From positions 182,131 through 246,130 of the forward strand of contig JAJPEQ010000010.1 of assembly GCA_021166775.1 (NCBI GenBank): a stretch of 64,000 nt of DNA, given 5' to 3'. Made by a program: the position numbers and the translations under genes. This document shows positions 1 through 7,926 of the stretch, in pieces (within the stretch, counting starts at the first letter, position 1; each line of letters starts with the position of its first letter). A model generated the notes under the pieces. It saw nothing but the letters and a program-made list of their open reading frames with translations, was not told the DNA's origin and ran no database searches. Origin of the DNA: Comamonas sp. (GTDB lineage: Bacteria > Pseudomonadota > Gammaproteobacteria > Burkholderiales > Burkholderiaceae_C).

Positions 1-239
1 GCGCCCATCTGCGCCAGCACCCATTCGATGCGGTTCTCGGAAATCACGCCCAGGCGAGCGCCCGGCTCCAGCCCCAGTGCCGCCAGGCCGAGTGCGAACT
101 GGCACGCGCGTTCGTGGTACTGCGCCCAGGTGACGGGCTTCCAGATGCCGAAATCCTTTTGCCGGATGGCCACACGCGTGGCGTCGCTGCGGGCGCGCTC
201 GCGCAGCATCTGCGGCAGGGTCAGTTGGGGCAGCGTCAT
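1..239 (-). CDS. AMP-binding acyl-CoA synthetase, N-terminal part (cut by window edge)
   Basis: Only the first ~80 codons lie in the window. The frame begins MTLPQLTLPQMLRERA and continues with the N-terminal pattern of long-chain-type acyl-CoA ligases (KPVTWAQYHERACQFALGL, then GARLGVISENRIEWVLAQMG). Family members activate fatty or aromatic acids to AMP esters and then CoA thioesters in the cytosol. The start codon overlaps the livF stop as ATGA, so the two are translationally coupled. This suggests that the acid imported by the Liv-type transporter is activated by this ligase. The substrate cannot be told from the fragment, and the AMP-binding motifs lie beyond the edge. Confidence 0.8.
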   Translation of the reverse strand, partial: MTLPQLTLPQMLRERARSDATRVAIRQKDFGIWKPVTWAQYHERACQFALGLAALGLEPGARLGVISENRIEWVLAQMG

Positions 240-1057
240 GACAGCCACCTCTTGCGGCGCTTGTAGTGCTTGATGTCCTTGAAGCTCCTGGCCTCTCCGC
301 CGCCGCCCATGCCCAGATAGAACTCGCGCACGTCGGCATCGCCCGCCAGGCGCTCGGCCGTGCCGTCGATCACGATCTTGCCGCCTTCCATGATGTAGCC
401 GCGGTGCGCCACCGCCAGCGCCAAGGTGGCGTTCTGTTCCACCAGCAGCATGGAGGTAGCCCGTTCGGCGTTGATGCGCGCGATGATGGTGAAGATGTCT
501 TCGGTGAGCTTGGGCGAGATGCCGAGCGAGGGCTCGTCGAGCAGCATCAGCGTGGGCCGGGCGATCAGCGCGCGCCCGATCGCCAGCATCTGCTGCTCAC
601 CGCCCGACAGATAGCCCGCCAGGCCCTTGCGCCGCTCGAACAGGCGCGGAAAGTATTGATAGACGAGATCGAAATCGGGCTTTTCGCTGCCCTCGCGGCC
701 GCTGAGCGCATAGGTCGAGGCGACGAGGTTCTCCTCCACCGTGAGGTCCTCGAACACGTGGCGCCCCTCCATCACGTGCGAGACGCCCCGGCGCACGAGC
801 TGCTGCGGCGCCAGGCGCGCCGTGTCCTGCCCGCAAAAGCGGATGCTGCCCGAGGCCAGCAGCCCGTCCTCCAGCGGCAGCAGGTTGGAGATGGCCTTGA
901 GCGTGGTGCTCTTGCCCGCACCGTTGCTGCCCAGCAGCGCCACGATCTCGCCGCGCGGCACGGCCAGCGACAGGCCGCGCAGGGCCTGCACCACTTTGTT
1001 GTAGACCACCTCGATGTTGTTGACTTCGAGGACCAGGTCCGGGACCGGGGCTGTCAT
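236..1057 (-). CDS. livF: Branched-chain-type ABC importer ATPase, LivF family
   Basis: This is one of the two cytosolic ATPases of a LivKHMGF-type importer. Walker A (GSNGAGKST, about residues 43-51), signature LSGGEQQ, and Walker B LMLLDEPSLG are all intact. At 273 residues it is longer than E. coli LivF (~237) because of a basic C-terminal tail ending KHYKRRKRWLS; similar tails occur on LivF proteins encoded next to acyl-CoA ligases. It is last but one in a leftward operon and overlaps the ligase by 4 bases. A 119-base gap that holds a dispersed repeat separates it from livK. The ligand could be a branched-chain amino acid, but the ligase context favours an aromatic or fatty acid. Confidence 0.9.
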   Translation of the reverse strand: MTAPVPDLVLEVNNIEVVYNKVVQALRGLSLAVPRGEIVALLGSNGAGKSTTLKAISNLLPLEDGLLASGSIRFCGQDTARLAPQQLVRRGVSHVMEGRHVFEDLTVEENLVASTYALSGREGSEKPDFDLVYQYFPRLFERRKGLAGYLSGGEQQMLAIGRALIARPTLMLLDEPSLGISPKLTEDIFTIIARINAERATSMLLVEQNATLALAVAHRGYIMEGGKIVIDGTAERLAGDADVREFYLGMGGGGEARSFKDIKHYKRRKRWLS

Positions 1058-1077
1058 CGGATCAGATATTCAATAAA

Positions 1078-1113
1078 TTGATAGCTGTCTGCGCTTGTTG
1101 GCAAAAGATTTGT
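1078..1113 (+). repeat. Dispersed ATAGCTG repeat, copy 1
   Basis: The gap between livK and livF holds ATAGCTGTCTGCGCTTGTTG followed by GCAAAAG. This matches the core shared with copies near 9.01, 37.13, 50.26 and 58.6 kb (ATAGCTG, then GCGCTTG, a short spacer, and CAAGCG-like bases, flanked by A/T runs). The second arm is degenerate here. No function is assigned. Confidence 0.55.
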
Positions 1114-1176
1114 AGATCATTCATATCTGAAACAATTGCAGGACAAGCGAGAACAGCCATCAAAAAAGAAGCGCGA

Positions 1177-2364
1177 TCAGAGCTTGATCCAGTCGGAGGC
1201 CGCGATCATCTTCTGCGCCTTCATGTCGGCCTTGTACACGCGCCCCACCGGAATGGAGTTGCCGGCGATGGTGATCGGCACGCCGATCAGGCCGCCGGTG
1301 TCGAAGTCCTTGATGGAGTTGAGCGCCGCCTTCATGGCGTCGCCCGTGAGCGGCTTGCCCGCATCCAGGCAGCGCTTCACCGATTCGAGGAACAGCATCG
1401 CCGCGAGCATGCCCTGCGTGTACGCGGTGCTCTGGTACTGCGGGCGCATCGCGCGGATCTTCTCCAGCATGGGCGCGGGCTCGGTGTCGTAGTAGTAGCG
1501 GTAGGGCATCACGCCCATGAAGCCGTCGCCGTCGGGGCCCATCTTCATCACGGTGGAGCTGTCCATGGTCCAGAACGTGCCCATCCACTTGGTCGTCATG
1601 CCCTGCTGCTTGCCCTGGGTGATGAACTCGGGAATGGGCGCGAGGATGTAGCCGTGAAAGATGGTGTAGTCGGGCGCGGCGCGGCGCAGCTTGATCACCT
1701 CGCCCGAGACGTCCACGCTGCCCGCGGCCGTCATGATCTTGATAGCCACCGTCAGGCCGAGCTGCTTGGCCGCGGCCTCGCTCTTTTCGATCGGGTCGCG
1801 CCCGAATTCGGAATCGGAATAGACGAAGGCCACCTTGGCGCCGGGTTTTTCCTTGGCGATGTGCTTGAGCAGGATGCCGAACATTTCGGTGTAGTCCGGG
1901 CCGACGAGGAACTGGTGCGGGTACTTCTTCGGGTCGTTGAGCTCGCTGGCGAACGAGGCGCCGGCCATCAGAATGTTGCCGTTGCGGTCGAGCTCGGGGT
2001 TGATGGTTTTGGCAAAGCCCGTGGAATCGCCGTAGTAGACATTGACCTTGTTCTGGCTCGTGATCTTCTTGAAGGCCGCGACCGACACGTCCACCTTGTA
2101 GGCCGTGTCCTCGGGCACGTACCTGACCTTGCGGCCCTTGATGCCGCCTGCGTCGTTGATGATCTTGACGTAATCCTGGATGCCGTCGTTGATGCCCACG
2201 CCGGCGAAGGCGAACACCCCGGTCATGGGAATCGAGCCGCCGATCACGATCTCTTCGGCGCCCTGCGCCAGCACCGCGAGCGGCTGCGTGAGCGCGGCGA
2301 TGCCGCAGGCGCCCGCGCCCAGCATCAGGCTGCGGCGGCGGGGGAAAAGTGCTTGCTGGTTCAT
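1177..2364 (-). CDS. Periplasmic branched-chain-type substrate-binding protein, LivK family
   Basis: A 395-residue type I periplasmic binding protein. The N-terminus has a twin-arginine-like stretch (FPRRRSLML) and a hydrophobic segment ending near PLAVLAQG, so it is exported. The mature part starts EEIVIGGSIPMTGVFAFAG, the usual opening of Peripla_BP_6 proteins, with the ligand-loop region around YYGDSTGFAKTINPELDRNG. It delivers ligand to the LivH/LivM permeases encoded next. The start at 2364 gives the full signal peptide and has GGAG-like bases upstream. The ligand is not determinable; linkage to an acyl-CoA ligase suggests an organic acid. Confidence 0.87.
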   Translation of the reverse strand: MNQQALFPRRRSLMLGAGACGIAALTQPLAVLAQGAEEIVIGGSIPMTGVFAFAGVGINDGIQDYVKIINDAGGIKGRKVRYVPEDTAYKVDVSVAAFKKITSQNKVNVYYGDSTGFAKTINPELDRNGNILMAGASFASELNDPKKYPHQFLVGPDYTEMFGILLKHIAKEKPGAKVAFVYSDSEFGRDPIEKSEAAAKQLGLTVAIKIMTAAGSVDVSGEVIKLRRAAPDYTIFHGYILAPIPEFITQGKQQGMTTKWMGTFWTMDSSTVMKMGPDGDGFMGVMPYRYYYDTEPAPMLEKIRAMRPQYQSTAYTQGMLAAMLFLESVKRCLDAGKPLTGDAMKAALNSIKDFDTGGLIGVPITIAGNSIPVGRVYKADMKAQKMIAASDWIKL

Positions 2365-2394
2365 GTCAGTCTCCTTGCCATTGATGAAGCGTGG

Positions 2395-3432
2395 CTAGTT
2401 TTTGAAGGGCCACAGGTGAAAGAACCGGCGCGTGCGCCGCCACATTTCCGCGAGCCCCAGCGGCTCGAAGACCAGAAAAACGATGATGAGCAGCCCGAAG
2501 ATCACCAGGCGCACCGGCGCGAGAAACACGGTGAGATCGGCGCCGCCCGGCAGCAGGTCGAACACCAGCTTGAGCAGCTCGGGCACCATGGTCATGAAGG
2601 CCGCTCCCAGGATGGAGCCGAGCGTCGAACCCATGCCGCCGACGATGATCGCCGCGAGGAAGAAGATCGACATCGACAGTGGAAAACTCTCGGGCGTGAT
2701 CACGCGAAAGAAGTAGGCGAAGAGGCCCCCCGCCACACCCGCGTAGAACGACGACAGGCCAAACGACAGCAGCTTGTACCTGAGCAGCGCGATGCCCAGC
2801 ACCTCGGCCGAGATGTCGCGGTCGCGGATGGCGATGAAGGCGCGGCCGATGCGCGTGCGAAACAGGTTGGCCGCGCCCAGCAGCATCAGCACGGTGATGG
2901 GCACGATCAGCCAGTACAGGCGGAACGACGTGTCCAGATCGGTGCCGAACACGCGCGCCGGGCGCATCGACAGACCCGTGGTGCCGCCGGTGAAATCGAA
3001 GTTGGCGAACAGGAAATGCGCGATGAAGGTGGCAGCGATCGTCACGATCGCCAGGTACAGGCCCTTGACGCGCAGCGAGGGCACGCCGACGATGATGCCG
3101 CCCAGCATCGCCACCACCCCGGCCATCACCAGGTTGAACGCCAGCGGCGTGCCCCAGCGCAGTTGCAGGATGGCCACCGTGTAGGCGCCCAGCCCCATGA
3201 AGGCCGCCTGCCCCAGACTCACGAGGCCGGTGTAGCCGGTGAGGATGTTCAGCCCCGCGCTGCTCGCGACGTTGATGGCGACGAGGCAGGCCATGTAGAG
3301 CCAGTAGTCGTTGGCTACGAAGGGAAACAGCACCAGCGCCGCCGCCGCGATGGCGAGCCACGCGTGCTGCGTGCGCGAGTCGAACAGCGCGGCATCGGCG
3401 ACGTAGCTTTCCTTGAAGGTTCCTATGCGCAT
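2395..3432 (-). CDS. livM: ABC importer inner-membrane permease, LivM family
   Basis: A 345-residue polytopic permease of the branched-chain family. Several hydrophobic helices are evident, and the conserved stretch GLNILTGYTGLVSLGQAAFMGLGAY is diagnostic of LivM, as is GLYLAIVTIAATFI. It forms the translocation pore with LivH. It lies 9 bases after livH and 30 bases before livK in the leftward operon. The length is normal for the family. The final residues (RRTRRFFHLWPFKN) are a basic cytosolic tail. Confidence 0.92.
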   Translation of the reverse strand: MRIGTFKESYVADAALFDSRTQHAWLAIAAAALVLFPFVANDYWLYMACLVAINVASSAGLNILTGYTGLVSLGQAAFMGLGAYTVAILQLRWGTPLAFNLVMAGVVAMLGGIIVGVPSLRVKGLYLAIVTIAATFIAHFLFANFDFTGGTTGLSMRPARVFGTDLDTSFRLYWLIVPITVLMLLGAANLFRTRIGRAFIAIRDRDISAEVLGIALLRYKLLSFGLSSFYAGVAGGLFAYFFRVITPESFPLSMSIFFLAAIIVGGMGSTLGSILGAAFMTMVPELLKLVFDLLPGGADLTVFLAPVRLVIFGLLIIVFLVFEPLGLAEMWRRTRRFFHLWPFKN

Positions 3433-3441
3433 GGCTCTGGC

Positions 3442-4320
3442 CTACAGCCTTTCGATCTCGTGCGTGCCGAACAGCCCGTAGGGCCGCACCATCAGGATGG
3501 TGACGAGCACGATGAAGGTGGCAAGCAGCTTGTATTCGCCGCCCAGGTAGCCCCCCGCGAGCCCCTCCACGAGCCCGACGAGCAGGCCCGCCACGAGTGC
3601 GCCGAGCACGCTGTCCAGCCCGCCGACGATCACCACCACCAGCACCGTGAGGCCGAACACGCCCATGGACGAGGAGATGCCGCCGATCGAGCCGACGATG
3701 ATCCCCGAGACCGCCGCGAGCATGCTCGACACCACCCACGACAGCGAGAACACGCGCGGCACGTTGATGCCCACCGCATAGGCCGCGGCCTGATCGCTCG
3801 CGGTGGCGCGCAGGGCCACGCCGCCGCGCCAGAAGCGAAACACCAGCAGCACCGCCGCGATGAAGACCGCCGCGATGACCGCGCCCCAGAACACCTTGGG
3901 CGCGAGGAAGGCGTCGCCGATCATGATCGCCTGGGTCGGCATGAAATCCGGCAGGCGGCGTTGATCGGCCGACCAGATCATCTCCACCAGACCCACGAGC
4001 ACCGATCCCAGGCCGATCGTGACCATGAAGGCCGAGATTGGCGGCTCGCCCAGCAGCGGGCGGATCATGCTGCGCTCGATCACCGCGCCGAGCACGCCGC
4101 TGGCGAGCACCGCCGCGGGAATCGCCAGCCACAGCGGCAGCGCCCACATCGCGGCGAAGGTGAAGAACAGGTAGCCGCCGGCCATCAGCATCTCGCCGAT
4201 GGCCAGATTCACCACGCGCGTGGCCTTGTAGACCATGACGAAGGCCAGGCCCGCCAGCGCATACAGGCCGCCGCTGGCGATGCCCGTGAGGCCGATCTCG
4301 AACAGGTAGCCCCAGTCCAT
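3442..4320 (-). CDS. livH: ABC importer inner-membrane permease, LivH family
   Basis: A 292-residue permease partner of LivM. Family motifs seen are GLTGIASGGLYALAGLAFVMVYKATRVVNLAIGEM near the N-terminus (here broken by family-typical substitutions) and VVVIVGGLDSVLGALVAGLLVG near the C-terminus. The start ATG overlaps the livG stop by one base (TGATG), so translation is coupled. It is inserted in the inner membrane. Confidence 0.92.
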   Translation of the reverse strand: MDWGYLFEIGLTGIASGGLYALAGLAFVMVYKATRVVNLAIGEMLMAGGYLFFTFAAMWALPLWLAIPAAVLASGVLGAVIERSMIRPLLGEPPISAFMVTIGLGSVLVGLVEMIWSADQRRLPDFMPTQAIMIGDAFLAPKVFWGAVIAAVFIAAVLLVFRFWRGGVALRATASDQAAAYAVGINVPRVFSLSWVVSSMLAAVSGIIVGSIGGISSSMGVFGLTVLVVVIVGGLDSVLGALVAGLLVGLVEGLAGGYLGGEYKLLATFIVLVTILMVRPYGLFGTHEIERL

Positions 4321-5174
4321 CAGGCGGCCTCCGCGCGGGCGCTACCTGCCGCGCGCAGCTTGCGCCGCAGCGCATCCACGTCGCCCGAACCGAGGTAGGC
4401 GCGCGCCACCTCGGGGTCGGCCTGCACCTCACCGGGCGTGCCGCGCGCGATCACCTGGCCGAAGTTGAGCACCACCACGTGGTCGGACAGGTCCATCACC
4501 ATGCCCATGTCGTGCTCCACCATCAGCACCGTCACGCCCCACTCGGCGCGCACGTCGAGGATGAAGCGCGCCATGTCTTCGGTCTCCTCGCGGTTCATGC
4601 CGGCCACGGGCTCGTCGAGCATCAGGATTTCGGGCTGCATGGCGAGCGCCCGCGCCATCTCCACGCGCTTTTGCAGGCCGTAGGACAGGGCCGAGACCGG
4701 CGCATGACGGATGTGGTCGATCTCGAGGAAATCGATGATGCGTTCCTCCACGTCGCGGCGCAGCTGCGCCTCTTCGCGGCGCGCGCGGCCCAGGTACAGC
4801 AGCGCGTCCAGCACGTTGGTCTTCAGGTGCGCGTGGCGGCCGAGCTTGATGTTGTCCAGCACCGTCATGCCGCGAAAGAGGGCAATGTTCTGAAAGCTGC
4901 GCGCCAGCCCGAGCTTTGCGCGCCGGGGCGCGGGAATGCGCGTGATGTCCTGGCCGCGAAAGCGGATGCGGCCGGCGGTGGGCCGGTAAAAGCCCGAGAT
5001 GGTGTTGAACAGCGACGTCTTGCCCGCGCCGTTGGGTCCGATGACGGCGGTGATCGAGCCTGGCTGCACCGCGAAGCTCACGTCCGAGAGCGCGCGCACG
5101 CCGCCGAACGCCAGCGTCACGCCTTGCGCTTCAAGCAGGGGGGCGGGGCTGTCAGGGGCGGCGCTCGCGTGCAT
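4320..5174 (-). CDS. livG: ABC importer ATPase, LivG family
   Basis: A 284-residue ATPase and first gene of the leftward operon. Walker A is GPNGAGKTS, the LivG-typical LARSFQNIALFRGMTVLDN follows, the signature region reads LSYGLQKRVEMARAL and Walker B is ILMLDEPVAGMN. The signature is LSYGLQ rather than LSGGQ, which is normal for LivG. The C-terminal tail has the family pattern VARAYLG. The upstream region to 5310 is shared with a divergent TetR gene and contains a palindrome, so this importer is probably repressed by that regulator until an acyl-CoA or related ligand appears. Confidence 0.92.
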   Translation of the reverse strand: MHASAAPDSPAPLLEAQGVTLAFGGVRALSDVSFAVQPGSITAVIGPNGAGKTSLFNTISGFYRPTAGRIRFRGQDITRIPAPRRAKLGLARSFQNIALFRGMTVLDNIKLGRHAHLKTNVLDALLYLGRARREEAQLRRDVEERIIDFLEIDHIRHAPVSALSYGLQKRVEMARALAMQPEILMLDEPVAGMNREETEDMARFILDVRAEWGVTVLMVEHDMGMVMDLSDHVVVLNFGQVIARGTPGEVQADPEVARAYLGSGDVDALRRKLRAAGSARAEAA

Positions 5175-5222
5175 CTCAGGGTTTGTTCGCGTGTTGAAGT
5201 TGGCTACTCGTGCGTAAACTAG

Positions 5223-5236
5223 TTACTTGAAAGTAA
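5223..5236. promoter_or_regulatory. Candidate TetR operator
   Basis: TTACTTGAAAGTAA is a perfect inverted repeat (TTACTT, GA, AAGTAA) between the divergent livG and tetR starts, 49 bases from livG and 74 from tetR. It lies in the only A/T-rich stretch of this gap. TetR-family proteins typically bind such palindromes beside their own gene. The assignment is inference from position and symmetry. Confidence 0.6.
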
Positions 5237-5310
5237 ATTCTGGACAAAATCTCCCCCGTGGGCATCAGGACTTACCCGAATGAAGGCAAGGCCGACGTCA
5301 GGAAAGCGAC

Positions 5311-6033
5311 ATGACTGCTGAACACAAGGCGGGCGCGCAGCCCGGCAAGGCGCGCGGCGCGCAGCGCGCGCGCGCCGTGGTCTCTCCGTGGGGCGCGCCT
5401 TCCGCGCGCGAGCAGCAGCGCGAGGCCAAGCGCAACGCGGTGCTGACCACGGCCGCGCGCATGTTCAACGAACGGGGCTTCCATGCGACGTCGCTGGACG
5501 ACATCGCCGCCAGCCTGAACGTGACCAAGCCCACGCTGTACTACTACGTGAAGAACAAGGACGAGATCCTGCTGGCCTGCGTGAACAAGGGCCTGCGCAT
5601 GACGCTGGACGGCATCGAGGCCTCGCGCCAGGCGGGCGGCAACGCGCTCGATCAGCTGCGCGCGTGCATGCAGGTCTATGCCGAGATTGTCGTGCAGCCC
5701 TTCGGCATGTGCCTGATCCGCGTGGGCGACGAGGAGGTGCCCGAGCCCAGCCGCACCGAGCTCAGGCGCATGAAGTCCGAGATCGACCTGGCGTTTCGCC
5801 GCCTCGTGGCGCGCGGCGTGGAGGAAGGCTCGATCGCGCCGTGCGACCCCAAGATCATGGCCTTTGTCATCGCCGGGGCGCTGAGCTGGATCGGGCGCTG
5901 GTACCAGCCCGAGGGCAGCTACAGCGCGCAGCAGGTGATTGAACAGTGCCTGGCGGCGCTGCTCGGCGGGGTGCTCACACGAGCGTCTGCGCCGAAGCGG
6001 GTAGCCCGAAAAAGTGGTCGAACACCCAGTTGA
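5311..6033 (+). CDS. TetR-family transcriptional regulator
   Basis: A 240-residue repressor-type protein. After a basic, disordered N-terminal ~35 residues comes the TetR DNA-binding domain: KRNAVLTTAARMFNERGFHA, then TSLDDIAASLNVTKPTLYYY, where the second helix-turn-helix lies around residues 63-82. The C-terminal half is a helical ligand-binding domain resembling regulators of acyl-CoA metabolism. It is divergent from livG and likely controls the livGHMK-livF-ligase operon. Its last 59 bases overlap, tail to tail, the end of the PACE gene. The N-terminal extension is unusually long, and a later start cannot be excluded. Confidence 0.85.
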   Translation: MTAEHKAGAQPGKARGAQRARAVVSPWGAPSAREQQREAKRNAVLTTAARMFNERGFHATSLDDIAASLNVTKPTLYYYVKNKDEILLACVNKGLRMTLDGIEASRQAGGNALDQLRACMQVYAEIVVQPFGMCLIRVGDEEVPEPSRTELRRMKSEIDLAFRRLVARGVEEGSIAPCDPKIMAFVIAGALSWIGRWYQPEGSYSAQQVIEQCLAALLGGVLTRASAPKRVARKSGRTPS

Positions 6034-6427
6034 AGAGATACGTGTAGACGAGAAAGAACACCACCAGCGCCGCCTCCATCACCAGCGCCTGCCAGAGCGT
6101 GACGCCGAACCACCACGCCATGAGCGGCACGAGGATGAGCGCGAGCCCGCCCTCGAAGCCGATGGCATGCGCCACGCGCCGCCGCAGCGAGCGGCCCTTC
6201 ACGCTCTGGCGCGCCTCCCACCATTCGAAGGCGCTGTTGAAACCGACGTTCCAGATCACGGCGACGGCCGAGGCCACCACGGCCATCGCCCCCGACTCGC
6301 CCGGCTGCTGGCCGATCACGACGAACAGCAGGCTGGACGCGAGGATGGCGATGATCTCGTAGATGGTGACGTAGATCACCCGTCGCCAAGGACCTTGCAG
6401 GCCGCTGGCCTGGTGTGGTTCAGACAT
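5975..6427 (-). CDS. PACE-family efflux transporter (chlorhexidine/biocide type)
   Basis: A 150-residue inner-membrane protein with four predicted helices arranged as two bacterial transmembrane pair domains. PACE hallmarks are visible: WNVGFNSAFEWWEAR in the first repeat, RRVAHAIGFEGG, and the second-repeat YLFNWVFDHFF. Family members such as AceI export chlorhexidine and short diamines using the proton gradient. ATG at 6427 is preferred; GTG at 6430 is one codon earlier. The gene begins about ten bases beyond the right end of a TnpB element, so its native promoter may have been displaced. Its 3' end overlaps the convergent tetR gene. Confidence 0.88.
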   Translation of the reverse strand: MSEPHQASGLQGPWRRVIYVTIYEIIAILASSLLFVVIGQQPGESGAMAVVASAVAVIWNVGFNSAFEWWEARQSVKGRSLRRRVAHAIGFEGGLALILVPLMAWWFGVTLWQALVMEAALVVFFLVYTYLFNWVFDHFFGLPASAQTLV

Positions 6428-6437
6428 CACGCGAGTT

Positions 6438-6600
6438 TGACATCCTCCCCTCCCTAAAGGAAGTGGATTCCTACGGCGCCAGGGCGAGCTGATCGCCCAC
6501 TCTGGTCGCTTCGGCGGGTTCCTGCTTCACCGAGGTCGCACGCCCGACCCTTGCGGGCCTTGCGCGGCTGACATCCCCTCCACAGGCAAGTACGCGGTGC
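6438..6600 (-). ncRNA. Predicted TnpB guide RNA (omega/reRNA scaffold)
   Basis: In this family the guide RNA spans the tnpB 3' end and the right end, and its guide is the flanking DNA. The scaffold here ends with a CTTCC-TTTA-GGGAG hairpin and GGATGTCAA (to ~6438). The guide would therefore be the next ~16-20 bases leftward (6437 to ~6418), which include the first codons of the PACE gene. The 5' boundary is an estimate. The RNA is inferred from family knowledge, not shown directly. Confidence 0.55.
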
Positions 6601-7718
6601 CCCCGCGCCAATATGTTCAGGGCGCCCACTACATCGGCGTGCGCGCTGTGCCCGCAACTGACGCAGCGGAACTCGGCTTGCGTCTTGCGGTTGTCCGCAG
6701 CCACATGCCCACACTCTGGGCACGTTCTGCTGGTGTTCTTCGGATCGACGGCCAGTACCTGGCCACCGCACCATTGCATCTTGTATTGCAGTTGTCGGCG
6801 CAACTCGGCCCAGCCCTGATCCAGGATGGCCTTGTTCAGGCCTGCCTTGGCCCGCACCCGGCGCCCAGGCGCCTTCTGCGTGCCCTTGGCGCTGCGACTC
6901 ATGTTCTTGACCTGCAGGTCTTCGAGCACCACCAAGGCGTGCTCTGGCGCCAGGCGGCTGCTGGCCTGGTGCAGGAAGTCCTGACGCACATCCGCGATGC
7001 GGCTGTGCAGCATCTGCACCTTGCGCTTGGCCTTGTGCCAATTGCGGCTGCCCTTGACCTTGCGGCTCATGCGCCTCTGGTAGCGGGCCAAGCGCTGCTC
7101 GTGCTTCTTGAAGCTGGCCAGCGGCTTGATGTACGAGCCGTCACTCAGCGTGGCAAAGCGCACCACGCCCATGTCCACCCCCACAGCGCTACTGGCCTGC
7201 GGCTGCGCCGTGTCCACTTCGCGCTCGGTTTGCAGGCTCACATACCAGCGCCCAGCGCGTTCGCTGAGCGTGGCGTTGCGGATCTCGCCCAGCACAGGGC
7301 GAGACAGGCGCAGGCGCAGCCAGCCGAGCTTGGGCAGGAAGATGCGGGCGTTGCCCGCGTCGAGCTTGAAGCCCTGGGGAAACCTGAAGCTCGCGCCTTG
7401 CCCCTTCTTCTTGAAGCGCGGGAGTCGACTGCGCTTGGCAAAGAAGTTCTTGTATGCCCGCTCCAGGTCTTTGAGTGACTGCTGCAAGGCCTGGCTGGGC
7501 GAATCACTCAGCCATGACAGATCCTTCTTCCAGTCGGGCAGCAAATTGGCAAGTTTGGTGTAGCTGAATTTGCTGGTGTTATCTGCCTCGTACCAGGCCT
7601 TTTGCTGCGCCAGCGCCTTGTTGTAGACGAACCGACAGGCTCCGGCGAAGCGGCGCATCTGCCGCTCCTGCTGGCCGCTCGGCATCAGCTCGTACTTGAA
7701 GGTCTGCAAGCGATTCAT
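6471..7718 (-). CDS. tnpB: TnpB RNA-guided endonuclease (IS605 OrfB)
   Basis: A 415-residue TnpB. It starts with the family N-terminus (MNRLQTFKYELMPSGQQ), followed by YKNFFAKRSRLPRFKKKG and the RuvC-like nuclease. All three catalytic acids are present: D182 in VGVDMGVVRFA, E266 in VVLEDLQVKNM and D362 in HADVVGALNIL. The zinc ribbon between them is intact (C333, C336, C352, C355). TnpB uses a reRNA copied from the element's 3' end to cut DNA next to a TAM and so favours element retention. The frame is complete, so the nuclease is predicted to be active. The last ~45 codons overlap the guide-RNA scaffold. It lies alone between PACE and a shikimate kinase gene. Confidence 0.95.
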   Translation of the reverse strand: MNRLQTFKYELMPSGQQERQMRRFAGACRFVYNKALAQQKAWYEADNTSKFSYTKLANLLPDWKKDLSWLSDSPSQALQQSLKDLERAYKNFFAKRSRLPRFKKKGQGASFRFPQGFKLDAGNARIFLPKLGWLRLRLSRPVLGEIRNATLSERAGRWYVSLQTEREVDTAQPQASSAVGVDMGVVRFATLSDGSYIKPLASFKKHEQRLARYQRRMSRKVKGSRNWHKAKRKVQMLHSRIADVRQDFLHQASSRLAPEHALVVLEDLQVKNMSRSAKGTQKAPGRRVRAKAGLNKAILDQGWAELRRQLQYKMQWCGGQVLAVDPKNTSRTCPECGHVAADNRKTQAEFRCVSCGHSAHADVVGALNILARGHRVLACGGDVSRARPARVGRATSVKQEPAEATRVGDQLALAP

Positions 7719-7926
7719 ATGCTGTGGTTATATACAGATTCGGCATGGCAGGCAAGCCCTACGGGCCAGAACTGCTGCGTAGTTCGCGTCTTCTATCCCC
7801 GGCCTGAACGCCGAGGTTTTACGACGCATCGGATAAAAAGACGGCTGGCGTGCTGTTAGGCTCGCGATCTCCGACGAGGCAAGAGGTGGTGAGGGGTGGC
7901 GAGAGGTGAATGGGAGTGAAGGTCTG

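Larger units (their letters stand above)
6438..7832 (-). mobile_element. IS605/IS1341-type element carrying tnpB only
   Basis: The element reads leftward. Its right end is marked by a CTTCC-TTTA-GGGAG hairpin and GGGGAGGATGTCAA at 6438-6465, the usual subterminal structure of this family. Its left end probably lies at ~7832, where the complementary strand reads TTTTTAT then CCGATGCG, followed by a hairpin (CCTCGGC...GCCGGGG, ~7797-7817). No tyrosine transposase tnpA is encoded, so it would need one in trans. TTTAT would fit as the flanking TAM, but the exact left boundary is inferred. There is no target-site duplication, as expected. Confidence 0.75.

Noticed and set aside
1078..4398. Very long plus-strand open frame (over 1,100 codons) opposite the liv genes
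   Set aside because: It lies antisense to clearly recognisable livK, livM and livH and is rich in His/Arg/Asp/Gln, the usual shadow of high-GC genes; no domain is seen.
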